DNA of 64,000 bases from Mucilaginibacter endophyticus (lineage in GTDB: Bacteria; Bacteroidota; Bacteroidia; Sphingobacteriales; Sphingobacteriaceae). The position numbers were made by a program, and so were the translations under genes. This document shows, piece by piece, positions 43,525 to 55,648 of the stretch. Below the pieces are notes generated by a model. That model searched no databases. It worked only from the letters and a program-made list of their open reading frames with translations, and was not told the DNA's origin. Positions within the stretch are counted from its first letter, which is position 1; each line of letters begins with the position of its first letter. The stretch covers positions 1,557,949-1,621,948 of the forward strand of contig NZ_QPCG01000001.1 of the NCBI RefSeq assembly GCF_003351025.1, read 5' to 3'.

Positions 43525-44535
43525 ATGCAAACACTAAATTCCATTATCCCTGCCTCAAGTTTATTAGCAGTTGAAAGCGCGTTATTACAGACTTTTGGTA
43601 CAACTACAGTAGCGGAAATAATATTATTAGCTGGCGGATTATCAGCATCCTCAGTATTTAAAATTGTGGTTAACGATCAACCCTACATTTTAAAAATAGA
43701 TAGCTCTCCCGTAGTTGTTGATGGTCAAAATATCAGCTGTATGGAAGTTGCCGCTCAAGCAGGCATTGCTCCGCCCGTTTATTATTTGAACAGGGTAGCA
43801 GGGGTAACCATTACGGGCTTTATAAAAAACATGCCATTGCAGGCTATTTATAAGTCGCCTGAATTTTTGTTGCCCGAAATCGCCAAAACGATCAGACGAA
43901 TACATGGGTTGCCGGCTTTGCCAACCGGGAATAGTTTAGCAGATACTGTGGATGGGCTTATCGTTCAGTTTAGAACTTCGGGAATGTTAACGGGAGCGGC
44001 TTTTGATGAGGGTTTTGCTTATTACGACGAAATTAGAAAACATTACCCATGGAATGATGCTGATAAGGTTTTTAGTCATAATGACCTTAACCCTAACAAC
44101 ATGGTTTTTGATGGTGAAAAAATATGGATTATTGATTGGGACGCAGCTTTTACAAACGACCGCTACGTTGACCTGGCTATAACAGCAAATTTTTATGTTT
44201 CTAATGACGAACATGAAAATATTTTCCTTGAAACCTACTTTGGCGACAGTTTAACAGATTATCATAGGGCACGTTTCTTTCTGATGCGCCAAATATGCAG
44301 GTTGGTTTATGCTATGTTAATGTTTAAACTGGTATATATGTCAAATAGCGGTACAGCTCATGATCCGGATATGGAGGGCATCAGCCTGAAAAATGTAAAA
44401 GAAAAATTAGGCACGGGAGAGATAAGCCTTGCTGCTTACAAAGGCCAATTACTATTTGGTAAAGCTTTGATTAATGAAGCGCTGAACAGTATGCAATCCC
44501 CACGATTTGCCTCATCTATTGCCGAAATGATTTAA
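43525..44535 (+). CDS. APH/choline kinase-type phosphotransferase
   Basis: 336 residues from the ATG at 43525. Kinase-like fold with the ATP-binding Lys in 'QPYILKIDSS', the catalytic loop 'FSHNDLNPNNMVFDGEKIWIIDWDAAFTNDRYVDLA' (split here: HNDLNPNN and IDWD). Family members phosphorylate choline, ethanolamine, aminoglycosides or macrolides; this one is closest in style to choline/aminoglycoside phosphotransferases, but the substrate cannot be read from sequence. It sits in an operon-like arrangement after a MarR regulator and upstream of the rph-like gene. Confidence 0.85.
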   Translation: MQTLNSIIPASSLLAVESALLQTFGTTTVAEIILLAGGLSASSVFKIVVNDQPYILKIDSSPVVVDGQNISCMEVAAQAGIAPPVYYLNRVAGVTITGFIKNMPLQAIYKSPEFLLPEIAKTIRRIHGLPALPTGNSLADTVDGLIVQFRTSGMLTGAAFDEGFAYYDEIRKHYPWNDADKVFSHNDLNPNNMVFDGEKIWIIDWDAAFTNDRYVDLAITANFYVSNDEHENIFLETYFGDSLTDYHRARFFLMRQICRLVYAMLMFKLVYMSNSGTAHDPDMEGISLKNVKEKLGTGEISLAAYKGQLLFGKALINEALNSMQSPRFASSIAEMI

Positions 44536-44617
44536 GATTTCTTCCGCTTTGTTGTAAAGATAACGTGTTGTTTGCATGCTTATTGCGTGTGAAAAAATAT
44601 ACTTCAAAAGCCTGTAA

Positions 44618-47278
<2,661 letters not shown>

Positions 47279-47416
47279 GGCGAAATAGCCATGGGAAAAG
47301 GATAAGAGCAGGTGTCATTCAACTTCACCGCTAAAAAAGGTGCTTTTACCGATTAACCTTGTTGCTTAACCTGTTTGTGATTGCCCTGCATATAGCTTAG
47401 CCATAGTTTTGGCGCC

Positions 47417-48625
47417 ATGAAAGCGAATAAAATATTGATTTCAGGTGCCAGCGTTGCGGGGCCTGCCTTGGCTTACTGGCTCAATCGTTATGGCTTTGAA
47501 GTAACCATTATTGAACGTGCGCCAGGCATTAGGCCAGGTGGCTACGCTGTTGATTTTCGCGGGCCCGCCATGCAGGTTTTGGAGCAAATGGACTTGATCG
47601 ATGCTATCAAAAAACATGAAACCCGTGCTGGTAAGATTACCATCGCAAATAAAAATAATAAAAAGTTGGCCAGTATGCCCGATGCGTTTACCAGTGGTGA
47701 ATTGGAAATTATGCGCGGAGATCTGGCGGGCGTATTTTACGAAGCGACAAAAAACGATACCGAATACTTGTTTGATAATAGCATCGCCGGCATACAGGAA
47801 GATTCGGACGGCGTTGATGTAAGCTTTAGCAACGGCGAAACGCGGCGTTTTGACCTGCTTGTCGGTGCCGATGGATTACACTCCAACGTACGCACGCTGA
47901 CCTTTGGCGATGAAGCGCGGTTTATGCACCACCTGAATATTTACTTTGCCATTTTTAGCACCCCCAATTTTATGAACCTCAAAGATATGGCAGGTTTATA
48001 CTATGGCACTTTGGGTAAAAGGGTGGGTGTGTTTAGTGCCAAAGAAGACACCGAAGCTCGTGCTTCGTTTTATTTCGCATCGCCAAAACTCGACTATAAT
48101 TACAGGGATCTCGCGCAGCAAAAAGAAATGATCCGTGGCCGTTTTAGTGCTGAACAATGGCAGGTGCCGCAGCTATTAAAGCTGATGGATGAAGCACCCG
48201 ATTTTTATTTTGATTCGGTAAGCCAGATCAGGATGGATCGCTGGAGCAAAGGCAGGGTGGTATTGTTGGGAGATGCCGGTTATTGCGCATCGCCAATGTC
48301 GGGTATGGGTACCAGCATGGCCGTAGTTGGTGCCTACATTTTGGCAGGCGAACTGCAAGCCTCAGCCGGAGATCATTCGATAGCCTTTAAAAACTACGAA
48401 ACAAAAATGCGTCCCTTAACAACGGCATGCCAGAAGTTGGCAGAAGGGGCCGAATGGTTTGTACCGCAAACCAGGTTCAAACTATGGATGAGTCGTCAGA
48501 TCTGGAAAATACTCCCTAATACCCCATGGAAAAATATGATGATTGAAATGCCGTTAAAAGCTGCAAATGCCATCGTTTTACCCGGTTATGAACAAATGGG
48601 AGTCTTAGCTGATACAGTGTGTTGA
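47417..48625 (+). CDS. Class A FAD-dependent monooxygenase
   Basis: 402 residues. FAD-binding motif 'ILISGASVAGPALAYWL' near the N-terminus, 'LVGADGLHSNVR' (DG motif) and 'VVLLGDAGYCASPMSGMGTSMAV' (GD motif). This is the single-component aromatic hydroxylase family that also contains the tetracycline-inactivating TetX and rifampicin-hydroxylating Rox enzymes. It lacks the extra C-terminal domain of Rox (about 480 residues) and its sequence is not TetX, so a natural substrate is unknown. It follows the rph-like gene by 138 bp. Confidence 0.88.
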   Translation: MKANKILISGASVAGPALAYWLNRYGFEVTIIERAPGIRPGGYAVDFRGPAMQVLEQMDLIDAIKKHETRAGKITIANKNNKKLASMPDAFTSGELEIMRGDLAGVFYEATKNDTEYLFDNSIAGIQEDSDGVDVSFSNGETRRFDLLVGADGLHSNVRTLTFGDEARFMHHLNIYFAIFSTPNFMNLKDMAGLYYGTLGKRVGVFSAKEDTEARASFYFASPKLDYNYRDLAQQKEMIRGRFSAEQWQVPQLLKLMDEAPDFYFDSVSQIRMDRWSKGRVVLLGDAGYCASPMSGMGTSMAVVGAYILAGELQASAGDHSIAFKNYETKMRPLTTACQKLAEGAEWFVPQTRFKLWMSRQIWKILPNTPWKNMMIEMPLKAANAIVLPGYEQMGVLADTVC

Positions 48626-48723
48626 TATTAAAATTTCGCGATAACCATTTTATTGATTTTACTTATACAATTTACTTCACACAACGGCCCTTATCATCCT
48701 GAAATGTTATAATTTAACTAATT

Positions 48724-48742
48724 TAGGTTTCCTAAAAACCTA
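48724..48742. promoter_or_regulatory. Inverted repeat touching the Crp-gene start codon
   Basis: TAGGTTT (48724-48730), CCTAA loop, AAACCTA (48736-48742). The last base is the A of the ATG. It may be an operator or an mRNA hairpin over the start. Confidence 0.5.
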
Positions 48743-49389
48743 TGACAATGTTTGATGTAAAAGCCGCCGTTAAAAAGTTTGAAACCACATTTGAACCCGC
48801 ATTATTAGCCGAACTTGAAGCCAGTTCTATGCTGATGAATGTAAAAGGCGGTGATACCATGCTTAATCCGGGGCAAACCATTCGGGCGGTTCCGCTGCTG
48901 TTAAGCGGTACATTCAAAGTAAGTCGTGTAAATGACGAGGGGCAGGAAATACTGCTGTATTATGTTAAAGAGGGCGAGAGCTGTGCCATGACATTTACCT
49001 GCTGTATGATGTCGCATTTCAGTGTGATTAGGGGAACTGCCGAGGAGGACAGCGAATTGCTTTGCGTACCAATGGATGTGATGGACGGATGGATGATAAA
49101 ATACCCAACCTGGAAACGCTTTGTAATGCAAACCATATTGAACCGTTTTACCGAGATCCTGAAAAGCATTGATGATATTGCTTTTAAAAAATTAGATGAC
49201 AGGCTGGTTAATTATCTCAAGGAAAAGGCTAAAACAACTGGCTCTTCACTCATTAACCTAACGCATCAGCAAATTGGTGACGATCTGGGGACAAGCCGGG
49301 TTGTTGTATCACGCCTGCTGAAGAAACTGGAAACAGATAATAAATTGCTGCTTTACTACAATCAGATCAAATTACTGAGCGAATTGTAA
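48742..49389 (+). CDS. Crp/Fnr family transcriptional regulator
   Basis: 215 residues. The N-terminal cyclic-nucleotide-binding-type beta-barrel ('LLLSGTFKVSRVNDEGQEILLYYVKEGESCAMTFTCCM', about 51-88) includes a Cys-rich FTCCM. The C-terminal HTH is 'INLTHQQIGDDLGTSRVVVSRLLKKLE' (about 171-197). The cysteine pair could sense redox, but no Fe-S ligand set as in Fnr is seen. A start two codons later (48748) is possible. Located 95 bp upstream of a small ORF and then a peroxiredoxin gene, so a role in oxidative-stress control is an inference. Confidence 0.9.
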   Translation: MTMFDVKAAVKKFETTFEPALLAELEASSMLMNVKGGDTMLNPGQTIRAVPLLLSGTFKVSRVNDEGQEILLYYVKEGESCAMTFTCCMMSHFSVIRGTAEEDSELLCVPMDVMDGWMIKYPTWKRFVMQTILNRFTEILKSIDDIAFKKLDDRLVNYLKEKAKTTGSSLINLTHQQIGDDLGTSRVVVSRLLKKLETDNKLLLYYNQIKLLSEL

Positions 49390-49473
49390 CTTTTGTTACA
49401 TGCAATTGTATCCTTTGTTACAAAATATGCCCTGCTTTCTGTTGCATCTTTGTTATGTCAAAAGCAACAGACC

Positions 49474-49635
49474 ATGAAAACCCAAGCCCTTCAATCCACT
49501 GTAAGTTTTAATATAAAACCATTTGCAGGCTTTAAAAGCCCTGCTGGTTTTTGCATGAGTATTCTTGTAAAACTTATTCGTTTTATTGGCTCTGTAAACC
49601 TGGCGACCTGTAAAGACGATCAATTTATTTTTTAA
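49474..49635 (+). CDS. 53-residue small protein upstream of a peroxiredoxin gene
   Basis: The frame from the ATG at 49474 begins MKTQALQSTVSFNIKPFAGF and continues with a short hydrophobic part and two cysteines. A longer frame from a TTG at 49393 is rejected. It ends 21 bp before the peroxiredoxin start, so if real it would be co-transcribed. No family recognised; could be spurious. Confidence 0.35.
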   Translation: MKTQALQSTVSFNIKPFAGFKSPAGFCMSILVKLIRFIGSVNLATCKDDQFIF

Positions 49636-49656
49636 CCATCTAAAACTATAAACATC

Positions 49657-50331
49657 ATGAGTATCAGACTAAACGACACAGCACCAGATTTTCAGGCAGA
49701 AACAACTGAAGGAACTATCAATTTTCATAATTGGATAGGGGATGGCTGGGCAATTCTTTTTTCGCACCCTAAAGATTTTACCCCTGTTTGCACTACCGAA
49801 CTGGGTTACATGGCTAAACTTGCGCCCGAATTTCGGCAGCGTAATTGTAAAGTGATTGGTTTAAGTGTCGATCCGGTTGGTCGTCATGCTGAGTGGGCAA
49901 AAGATATCCACGAAACACAGGGATACGCGGTAAACTACCCCATGATAGGTGATCCTGACCTGGCTATAGCAAAATTATACGATATGTTACCTGCCGATGA
50001 ACCAGGAACCTCAGAAGGACGCACTGCAGCTACCAATCAAACCGTGCGCTCGGTGTTTATCATTGGCCCGGACAAAAAAATTAAATTGATGCTTACCTAT
50101 CCAATGGCTACAGGCCGCAATTTTGACGAGATATTGCGTGTACTGGATTCATTGCAGCTAACAGCCGGTTACAAAGTGGCTACACCGGTAAACTGGAAAA
50201 ACGGCGAAGATGTAATTATTGTTCCTGCCGTATCTGATGAAGAGGCTAAAGAAAAATTTCCCAACGGCTGGAAAACCGTTAAGCCTTACCTGCGTATAGT
50301 AGCGCAACCGGGTGAAACTGTTATGAATTAA
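49657..50331 (+). CDS. 1-Cys peroxiredoxin (Prx6 type)
   Basis: 224 residues. The peroxidatic Cys45 is in 'DFTPVCTTELG', preceded by the usual 'FSHPKDFTPV'. The long C-terminal extension ('AGYKVATPVNWKNGEDVIIVPAVSDEEAKEKFPNGW') identifies the Prx6 subclass. It reduces peroxides in the cytoplasm using an external reductant; no clear resolving Cys in the usual AhpC place. Downstream is a 14-bp hairpin shared with the convergent AraC gene. Confidence 0.94.
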   Translation: MSIRLNDTAPDFQAETTEGTINFHNWIGDGWAILFSHPKDFTPVCTTELGYMAKLAPEFRQRNCKVIGLSVDPVGRHAEWAKDIHETQGYAVNYPMIGDPDLAIAKLYDMLPADEPGTSEGRTAATNQTVRSVFIIGPDKKIKLMLTYPMATGRNFDEILRVLDSLQLTAGYKVATPVNWKNGEDVIIVPAVSDEEAKEKFPNGWKTVKPYLRIVAQPGETVMN

Positions 50332-50353
50332 TTTTTTTAAAGAGAAATCCATC

Positions 50354-50394
50354 TGCAAAGCGCGCATTTTTTGCCCGGACATGCGCGCTTTGCA
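50354..50394. terminator. Long hairpin between convergent genes
   Basis: Perfect 14-bp stem TGCAAAGCGCGCAT / ATGCGCGCTTTGCA with a 13-nt loop. No T-run follows directly, so termination strength is uncertain. Confidence 0.65.
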
Positions 50395-50402
50395 TTGGAA
50401 TA

Positions 50403-51299
50403 TTAATTTAACGAGCGGTATTCAATAGGAGAGTATCCGACACGCTGCTTGAATAAACGCGTGAAATGCTGCGGGTATTTAAAGCCTAAGCCATATGCAA
50501 TCTCGCTTAGCGACTTACTGGTGTCAAAGATCTTCTCCTTGGCAACATCAATTACTTTTGATTGAATATACTCCTGGGCCGATTTTCCGGTTTCTTTTTT
50601 GATGAGATCGCCAAAGTAATTGGCCGACAGGTTTAACTGATCTGCGCAGTAACCAACGGAAGGTAAACCTATCGTAGTTGGTTTATCTGATGTCCAATAA
50701 TTATCCAGCAAGCTTTCAAACCGTTGTAATACACCTTTATGGGCAAGGTCGCGGGTGATGAACTGGCGGTCATAAAAACGTTGACAATAGTTCAGGAACA
50801 ATTCGATGTTACTTACAATTAAGGTTTTGCTGTGTTTGTCTATAGCGTGTTCGAGTTCGTATCTGATCTTTTCAAAGCAATCGGTAATGATCTTTCTTTC
50901 ACTTTCGGATAAGTGCAGCGCCTCATGTACATCGTACGAAAAAAAGGTATAATCCAGAATATGGCGGCCAAGTGAGGTTCCTCTGATCAGATCTGGATGA
51001 AAAACCAATGCCTGGCCTCTTGGCTGGTAGTACTCCCCGTTGTCATCCTGACCTATCACTTGTCCGGGGCCGACAAATATCAACGACCCTTCCTGGTAGT
51101 CATAGTAATTGCAACCATATTTCAGATCGCCACATTTGATTTCTTTTAAAAATACAGTATAAAAGTTGTAGTTGACGCGGCGGTTCAGGCGTATATCTGC
51201 TTTCGACAGATCAACAATATTGATAAGCGGATGAAGCGTTTCATGGTTGTTGAGCGCGTTGAATTGGCTTATCGAGTCCACCTTAATGATATTTTCCAT
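50403..51299 (-). CDS. AraC family transcriptional regulator
   Basis: 298 residues from the ATG at 51299; an upstream TTG is rejected. The C-terminal double HTH is clear: 'SAQEYIQSKVIDVAKEKIFDTSKSLSEIAYGLGFKYPQHFTRLFKQRVGYSPIEYR' (about 238-296). The N-terminal half is a cupin-like sensing domain ('YGCNYYDYQEGSLIFVGPGQVI'). It is divergent from an aldo/keto reductase gene and likely controls it. A TAACTTTG -7 box and a 7-bp inverted repeat lie in the shared region. Confidence 0.93.
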   Translation of the reverse strand: MENIIKVDSISQFNALNNHETLHPLINIVDLSKADIRLNRRVNYNFYTVFLKEIKCGDLKYGCNYYDYQEGSLIFVGPGQVIGQDDNGEYYQPRGQALVFHPDLIRGTSLGRHILDYTFFSYDVHEALHLSESERKIITDCFEKIRYELEHAIDKHSKTLIVSNIELFLNYCQRFYDRQFITRDLAHKGVLQRFESLLDNYWTSDKPTTIGLPSVGYCADQLNLSANYFGDLIKKETGKSAQEYIQSKVIDVAKEKIFDTSKSLSEIAYGLGFKYPQHFTRLFKQRVGYSPIEYRSLN

Positions 51300-51320
51300 A
51301 ACTATCCCTTTCAATTATAT

Positions 51321-51346
51321 CAAAGTTAAACCTTCTTTTAAGGTTT
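51321..51346 (-). promoter_or_regulatory. -7 box and overlapping inverted repeat of the AraC regulator
   Basis: On the minus strand TAACTTTG (51321-51328) fits TAnnTTTG. The perfect repeat AAACCTT-N5-AAGGTTT (51328-51346) adjoins it, placed like an operator. Confidence 0.5.
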
Positions 51347-51463
51347 GCCTTATATTGACGTTTTAATCAGTGATATTGGTAAGCAATACAGTAATTGGTA
51401 TAACAGTTGCTTTAAAAATACATCCCACCTTTGTGTTGATAATTAGAATGATGATCTGTTTAA

Positions 51464-52459
<996 letters not shown>

Positions 52460-52768
52460 TTTATACTTGAATTACCGAAACGGGGCACGAGGGATATACT
52501 TCATGCCTCTTCTGTTTTTGCGAAACCGGTTTACAAATACTGTAAAGCCTGTATGCAGCATGTTTACAATTTAATCTCATTGTTTTATATTCCTTGTTTG
52601 TTTAAAAGCAGACCTATAAATTAGGCTCATAATCTAAATATCAGTCACCTTTACATCGCTACTATTGATTTCTGTACCCTGTTAATACACCTTCCGGATA
52701 TTAACGTTTCTGTATTGTTGCCGCTCCCTTGAGCTGATATAACCGATTTTAAATGATTTTTTCACTAA
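52460..52768. other. 309-bp intergenic region without a clear gene
   Basis: AT-rich; no open frame with a plausible start. A CACCTTTAC box about 120 bp before the GNAT start could be a -7 element, but spacing to a -33 box is not convincing. Confidence 0.4.
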
Positions 52769-53215
52769 ATGAAATTTGAACCGATTATGATTGAACAAAG
52801 CTCTTACTTAAAACCGAAAATTTATGATCTGATGAACCTGATGATCAACGACGAAAGTGGTTTGTTTGAAGTTGGGGACCTGGATGGTTACATTGACAAA
52901 CTTATTGATAGAGCATCTATCATAACCATTATGGCACAGGATGCCTTACTTGGTTTTTTAGCTTATTACGCTAACGATTACGTTAATAAAATTGGATTTA
53001 TTTCGATGCTGATTATTGACCCATCTACTAAACGAATGGGATACGGCCGCAGGCTTGTTGAATTTGCAGTGAAAGATTTAACACTGAAAGGCTTTAAAAA
53101 ATGCCGTACCGAGGTAAATGCCGATAATACAAAAGCAGTAAATATCTGTAAGAGGTTAGGTTTTACCTATGTAGGGCGAAATGAGGCGTATTGTGTATTT
53201 GAACTAACGCTTTAA
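52769..53215 (+). CDS. GNAT family N-acetyltransferase
   Basis: 148 residues. The acetyl-CoA-binding loop is in 'FISMLIIDPSTKRMGYGRRLVEFAVKDL' (R/Q-x-x-G-x-G/A pattern as 'KRMGYGRRL'), followed by 'RTEVNADNTKAVNICKRLGFTYVGR'. It transfers acetyl to an amine; substrate unknown. Cytoplasmic. Confidence 0.87.
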   Translation: MKFEPIMIEQSSYLKPKIYDLMNLMINDESGLFEVGDLDGYIDKLIDRASIITIMAQDALLGFLAYYANDYVNKIGFISMLIIDPSTKRMGYGRRLVEFAVKDLTLKGFKKCRTEVNADNTKAVNICKRLGFTYVGRNEAYCVFELTL

Positions 53216-53304
53216 CAATAGCCAATTATGAAAACCGGCAATAATCAGGTAATTTAGTTTTTGATTATTTGTTACCGGCATCAGCCAATATTAAAGCTGC
53301 AAAT

Positions 53305-53667
53305 ATGCAACACAAGGCAACATCGCTCAGACCGTTTATCGGCGCTAAAGATTTTGAAATATCCCGGAGCTTTTATCGTGATCTGGGGTTTGAAGAGGTT
53401 GTACTGGATGCCGGTATGTCGGTGTTTAAGACCGGTCAGCTTGCTTTTTACCTGCAGAATGCCTACGTTAAAGACTGGATAGATAACACCATGCTTTTTT
53501 TAGAGGTGGATGACGTTGATCGCTATTGGAACGAATTGGTAGCCTTAAACCTCCCTGCCAAATATGCAGGTGTGCGATTAACTCCCATCAGGGTTGATCA
53601 TTGGGGGAGGGAGTGCTTTCTGCACGATCCCTCCGGGATACTCTGGCATTTTGGCGAGTTCTTTTAA
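53305..53667 (+). CDS. VOC family / glyoxalase-like protein
   Basis: 120 residues from the ATG at 53305; the longer frame adds 12 residues unlike the family. Vicinal oxygen chelate fold: 'RPFIGAKDFEISRSFYRDLGFEEVV', 'FYLQNAYVKDW', 'MLFLEVDDVDRYW', and 'ECFLHDPSGILWHFGEF'. Metal ligands look incomplete, so bleomycin-resistance-like binding or an unknown lyase/dioxygenase role are both possible. A heptamer array starts just after its stop. Confidence 0.82.
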   Translation: MQHKATSLRPFIGAKDFEISRSFYRDLGFEEVVLDAGMSVFKTGQLAFYLQNAYVKDWIDNTMLFLEVDDVDRYWNELVALNLPAKYAGVRLTPIRVDHWGRECFLHDPSGILWHFGEFF

Positions 53668-53670
53668 TAG

Positions 53671-53705
53671 AGCTAAAAGCAGAAGGCACAAAGCCAAAAG
53701 CCGAT
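53671..53705 (+). repeat. Degenerate heptamer array (AGCCAAA type) after the VOC gene
   Basis: Units AGCTAAA, AGCAGAA, GGCACAA, AGCCAAA, AGCCGAT, starting 4 bp after the stop. On the minus strand they resemble the TTTAGCC units near queG. Confidence 0.65.
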
Positions 53706-53728
53706 AAACTGATTCGTTGTTTTTAACA

Positions 53729-55414
53729 CTATTTAATTGACGACAGATCGAGAACTATGCTATTGCCCTTAGGTTTTAGTCGAAATATGGTTCCGTTTCC
53801 TGGTTCGGAAAAAGTGCCTTTGATGGCTTTAAAAGCATATCGTGTTTCCTCAAAGCGGCAATTGATCTGCTTATCCCTGATGCTTTCAAAAGGCAATTTT
53901 ATTCCGGAAGCTGTTGTCATGTCAAAATACCAGTTGTTAGTTTGTGCGCTTACCAGTTTCATGGATAATTGTTTTTCGTTCAGGTTTATCTCCAAAGCGC
54001 CTTTAATCGTTGTGAGTGGCCACGATATACGCAAGCTCCCGGGTGTGGGGTGGGTATAAACCGGATCTTTTCCTTCCAGAAGAACTTCATTGCCATTAAT
54101 TAAAGCCTTAAGCCTGAGCCCGGCAATCTGATCGGGTTTGCTCCATATATAACCATCAATCACCGGCAAAGTGAAAAAGGTGCATTCGTTTGATGTGGCT
54201 ACCTGCTTGGTATAAACTGATGGAAAGTTTTCATCAAACAAGTGAAGATCCCTGATTCGCAAATTGCCCTTTTCCCATAACAGGTTAACGCGGTAAAAAA
54301 GGCTGTTAAACCAAACGGTTTTTAAATCACTTTCGCCAAGATCATGGCTTACGGTAAATGAGGTGGCCGGAGTTACTTGATACTGCTTTTTAAACCAACG
54401 GCCTGATGTCTCCATCGTTTCCACCCTGATCTTACGCTCATCCCTCAGGCGAGCAATCAAAGGCATCTGGATTTCAAAACCTTTGGCCATGGCATCCCAG
54501 GTAAAAGAGTTTTCCTGACCTGCTTGCGTATAGTTAAAGCCGAGTGCCTTATCATCTGTAAACGATTTGAAAAACCAATTAACCCAATCTGCGTCGCCGC
54601 CTCCAAATTTGTAAACAGGTTCCAGTGTTACTACGCCCTGGCGTGTTGTGCCAAGGCCGTTATCATACTGGCGAATCGGGTCGCTGCCCAGCATTCTGAA
54701 AATAGGCACCGGAATCTGGTTGACAGCATTTTGTGCAGGCATGTATGAGTTAATCTTACTGGGGTAATAAGCCTGGTTCCAGTAGCCTCCCCATAAGGTA
54801 TAGCCATCTGTACCATACTGATCTTTGCAATTGGCGGATGCTACAATATGGTACTTTTGATACATATACTCTAAACTGTAGCTATCGATGAACCATGAAG
54901 CGACAGATTTTGGATAATAGCCAAAGATCTTTTTAAAATCGGTCATGTAAACATCTATCAGTTTTTCGCGCTCTTTGGGAGTATAACCGGTAGAGAAACC
55001 AATATTTGCGCGCCAGTCCCAGGGATAGCGGCCACGCCATTTCATGCCAGCCCTTTCAACTTGCGGCTGCGGAATTTCCCACCAGGCGCCAATCTCAAAT
55101 GAATTGCGTGGTAAAGCTTTTAATAGTTTCTGATACCGGGGATCTATCAGCGCATCGTACTGTAATAGAAATGTGCCGCCAAGCTTATATTTTTTCATGA
55201 TCTCCACTTGCTTTACTACAGTTTGGTAAAGCACATCCTCGGTAATAGCCGCGTCACGTGGTTCAAGCAAGCGAATGAAATTAACGATGTTAACTATCCT
55301 TGGCGTTGAAGGCTCTTTTGCAGGAGTAGTTTGGCCGTAGGAGGGAAGCCATCCTGATATACAGATGCAAAAAATACCGGTAATGATTCGGAAAATATGA
55401 ACGATGTTTTTCAT
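53729..55414 (-). CDS. Exported protein, possible polysaccharide deacetylase-like barrel
   Basis: 561 residues with a signal sequence (IITGIFCICISGWLPSYGQ). The N-terminal domain has 'VNFIRLLEPRDAAITEDVLYQTV', 'GTFLLQYDALIDPRYQKLL', 'FEIGAWWEIPQPQVER' and 'YPKSVASWFIDSYSLEYMYQKY', which suggests a (beta/alpha) barrel related to glycan-active deacetylases or hydrolases. The C-terminal part is beta-rich. Family not identified with certainty. It may act on a surface or dietary glycan, but no adjacent glycan-utilisation genes are visible. Confidence 0.6.
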   Translation of the reverse strand: MKNIVHIFRIITGIFCICISGWLPSYGQTTPAKEPSTPRIVNIVNFIRLLEPRDAAITEDVLYQTVVKQVEIMKKYKLGGTFLLQYDALIDPRYQKLLKALPRNSFEIGAWWEIPQPQVERAGMKWRGRYPWDWRANIGFSTGYTPKEREKLIDVYMTDFKKIFGYYPKSVASWFIDSYSLEYMYQKYHIVASANCKDQYGTDGYTLWGGYWNQAYYPSKINSYMPAQNAVNQIPVPIFRMLGSDPIRQYDNGLGTTRQGVVTLEPVYKFGGGDADWVNWFFKSFTDDKALGFNYTQAGQENSFTWDAMAKGFEIQMPLIARLRDERKIRVETMETSGRWFKKQYQVTPATSFTVSHDLGESDLKTVWFNSLFYRVNLLWEKGNLRIRDLHLFDENFPSVYTKQVATSNECTFFTLPVIDGYIWSKPDQIAGLRLKALINGNEVLLEGKDPVYTHPTPGSLRISWPLTTIKGALEINLNEKQLSMKLVSAQTNNWYFDMTTASGIKLPFESIRDKQINCRFEETRYAFKAIKGTFSEPGNGTIFRLKPKGNSIVLDLSSIK

Positions 55415-55591
55415 GGCAAAGGTGACGCGTACAGGGTATCTAAGATTATTCCTTTGTTAAAGCTTATAATGGTAGGCTAAGCTATTTATAACAAAAAGTT
55501 CAACTGTCCTGAACTGTCTTATAATGGTTCGGTTTAAAGTTGCCTGTCACCTAAGCGTAATAAAACCATGTCTGTGTTTTAAACAAATGTT

Positions 55592-55616
55592 TTAATCAAA
55601 CGATTGATTAATTTTG
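55592..55616 (+). promoter_or_regulatory. Palindromic operator overlapping the promoter of the efflux gene
   Basis: Perfect 8-bp arms TTAATCAA / TTGATTAA with a 4-bp centre (55592-55611) overlap a TAATTTTG -7 box (55609-55616). This is a strong candidate site for the TetR regulator encoded downstream. Confidence 0.6.
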
Positions 55617-55648
55617 AGCCATTATTTAAGACACAAAACTTTTATCAA

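Noticed and set aside
47417..48625. TetX tetracycline-inactivating monooxygenase
   Set aside because: Only general class A flavin monooxygenase motifs are shared; the sequence does not resemble TetX closely enough to name it.
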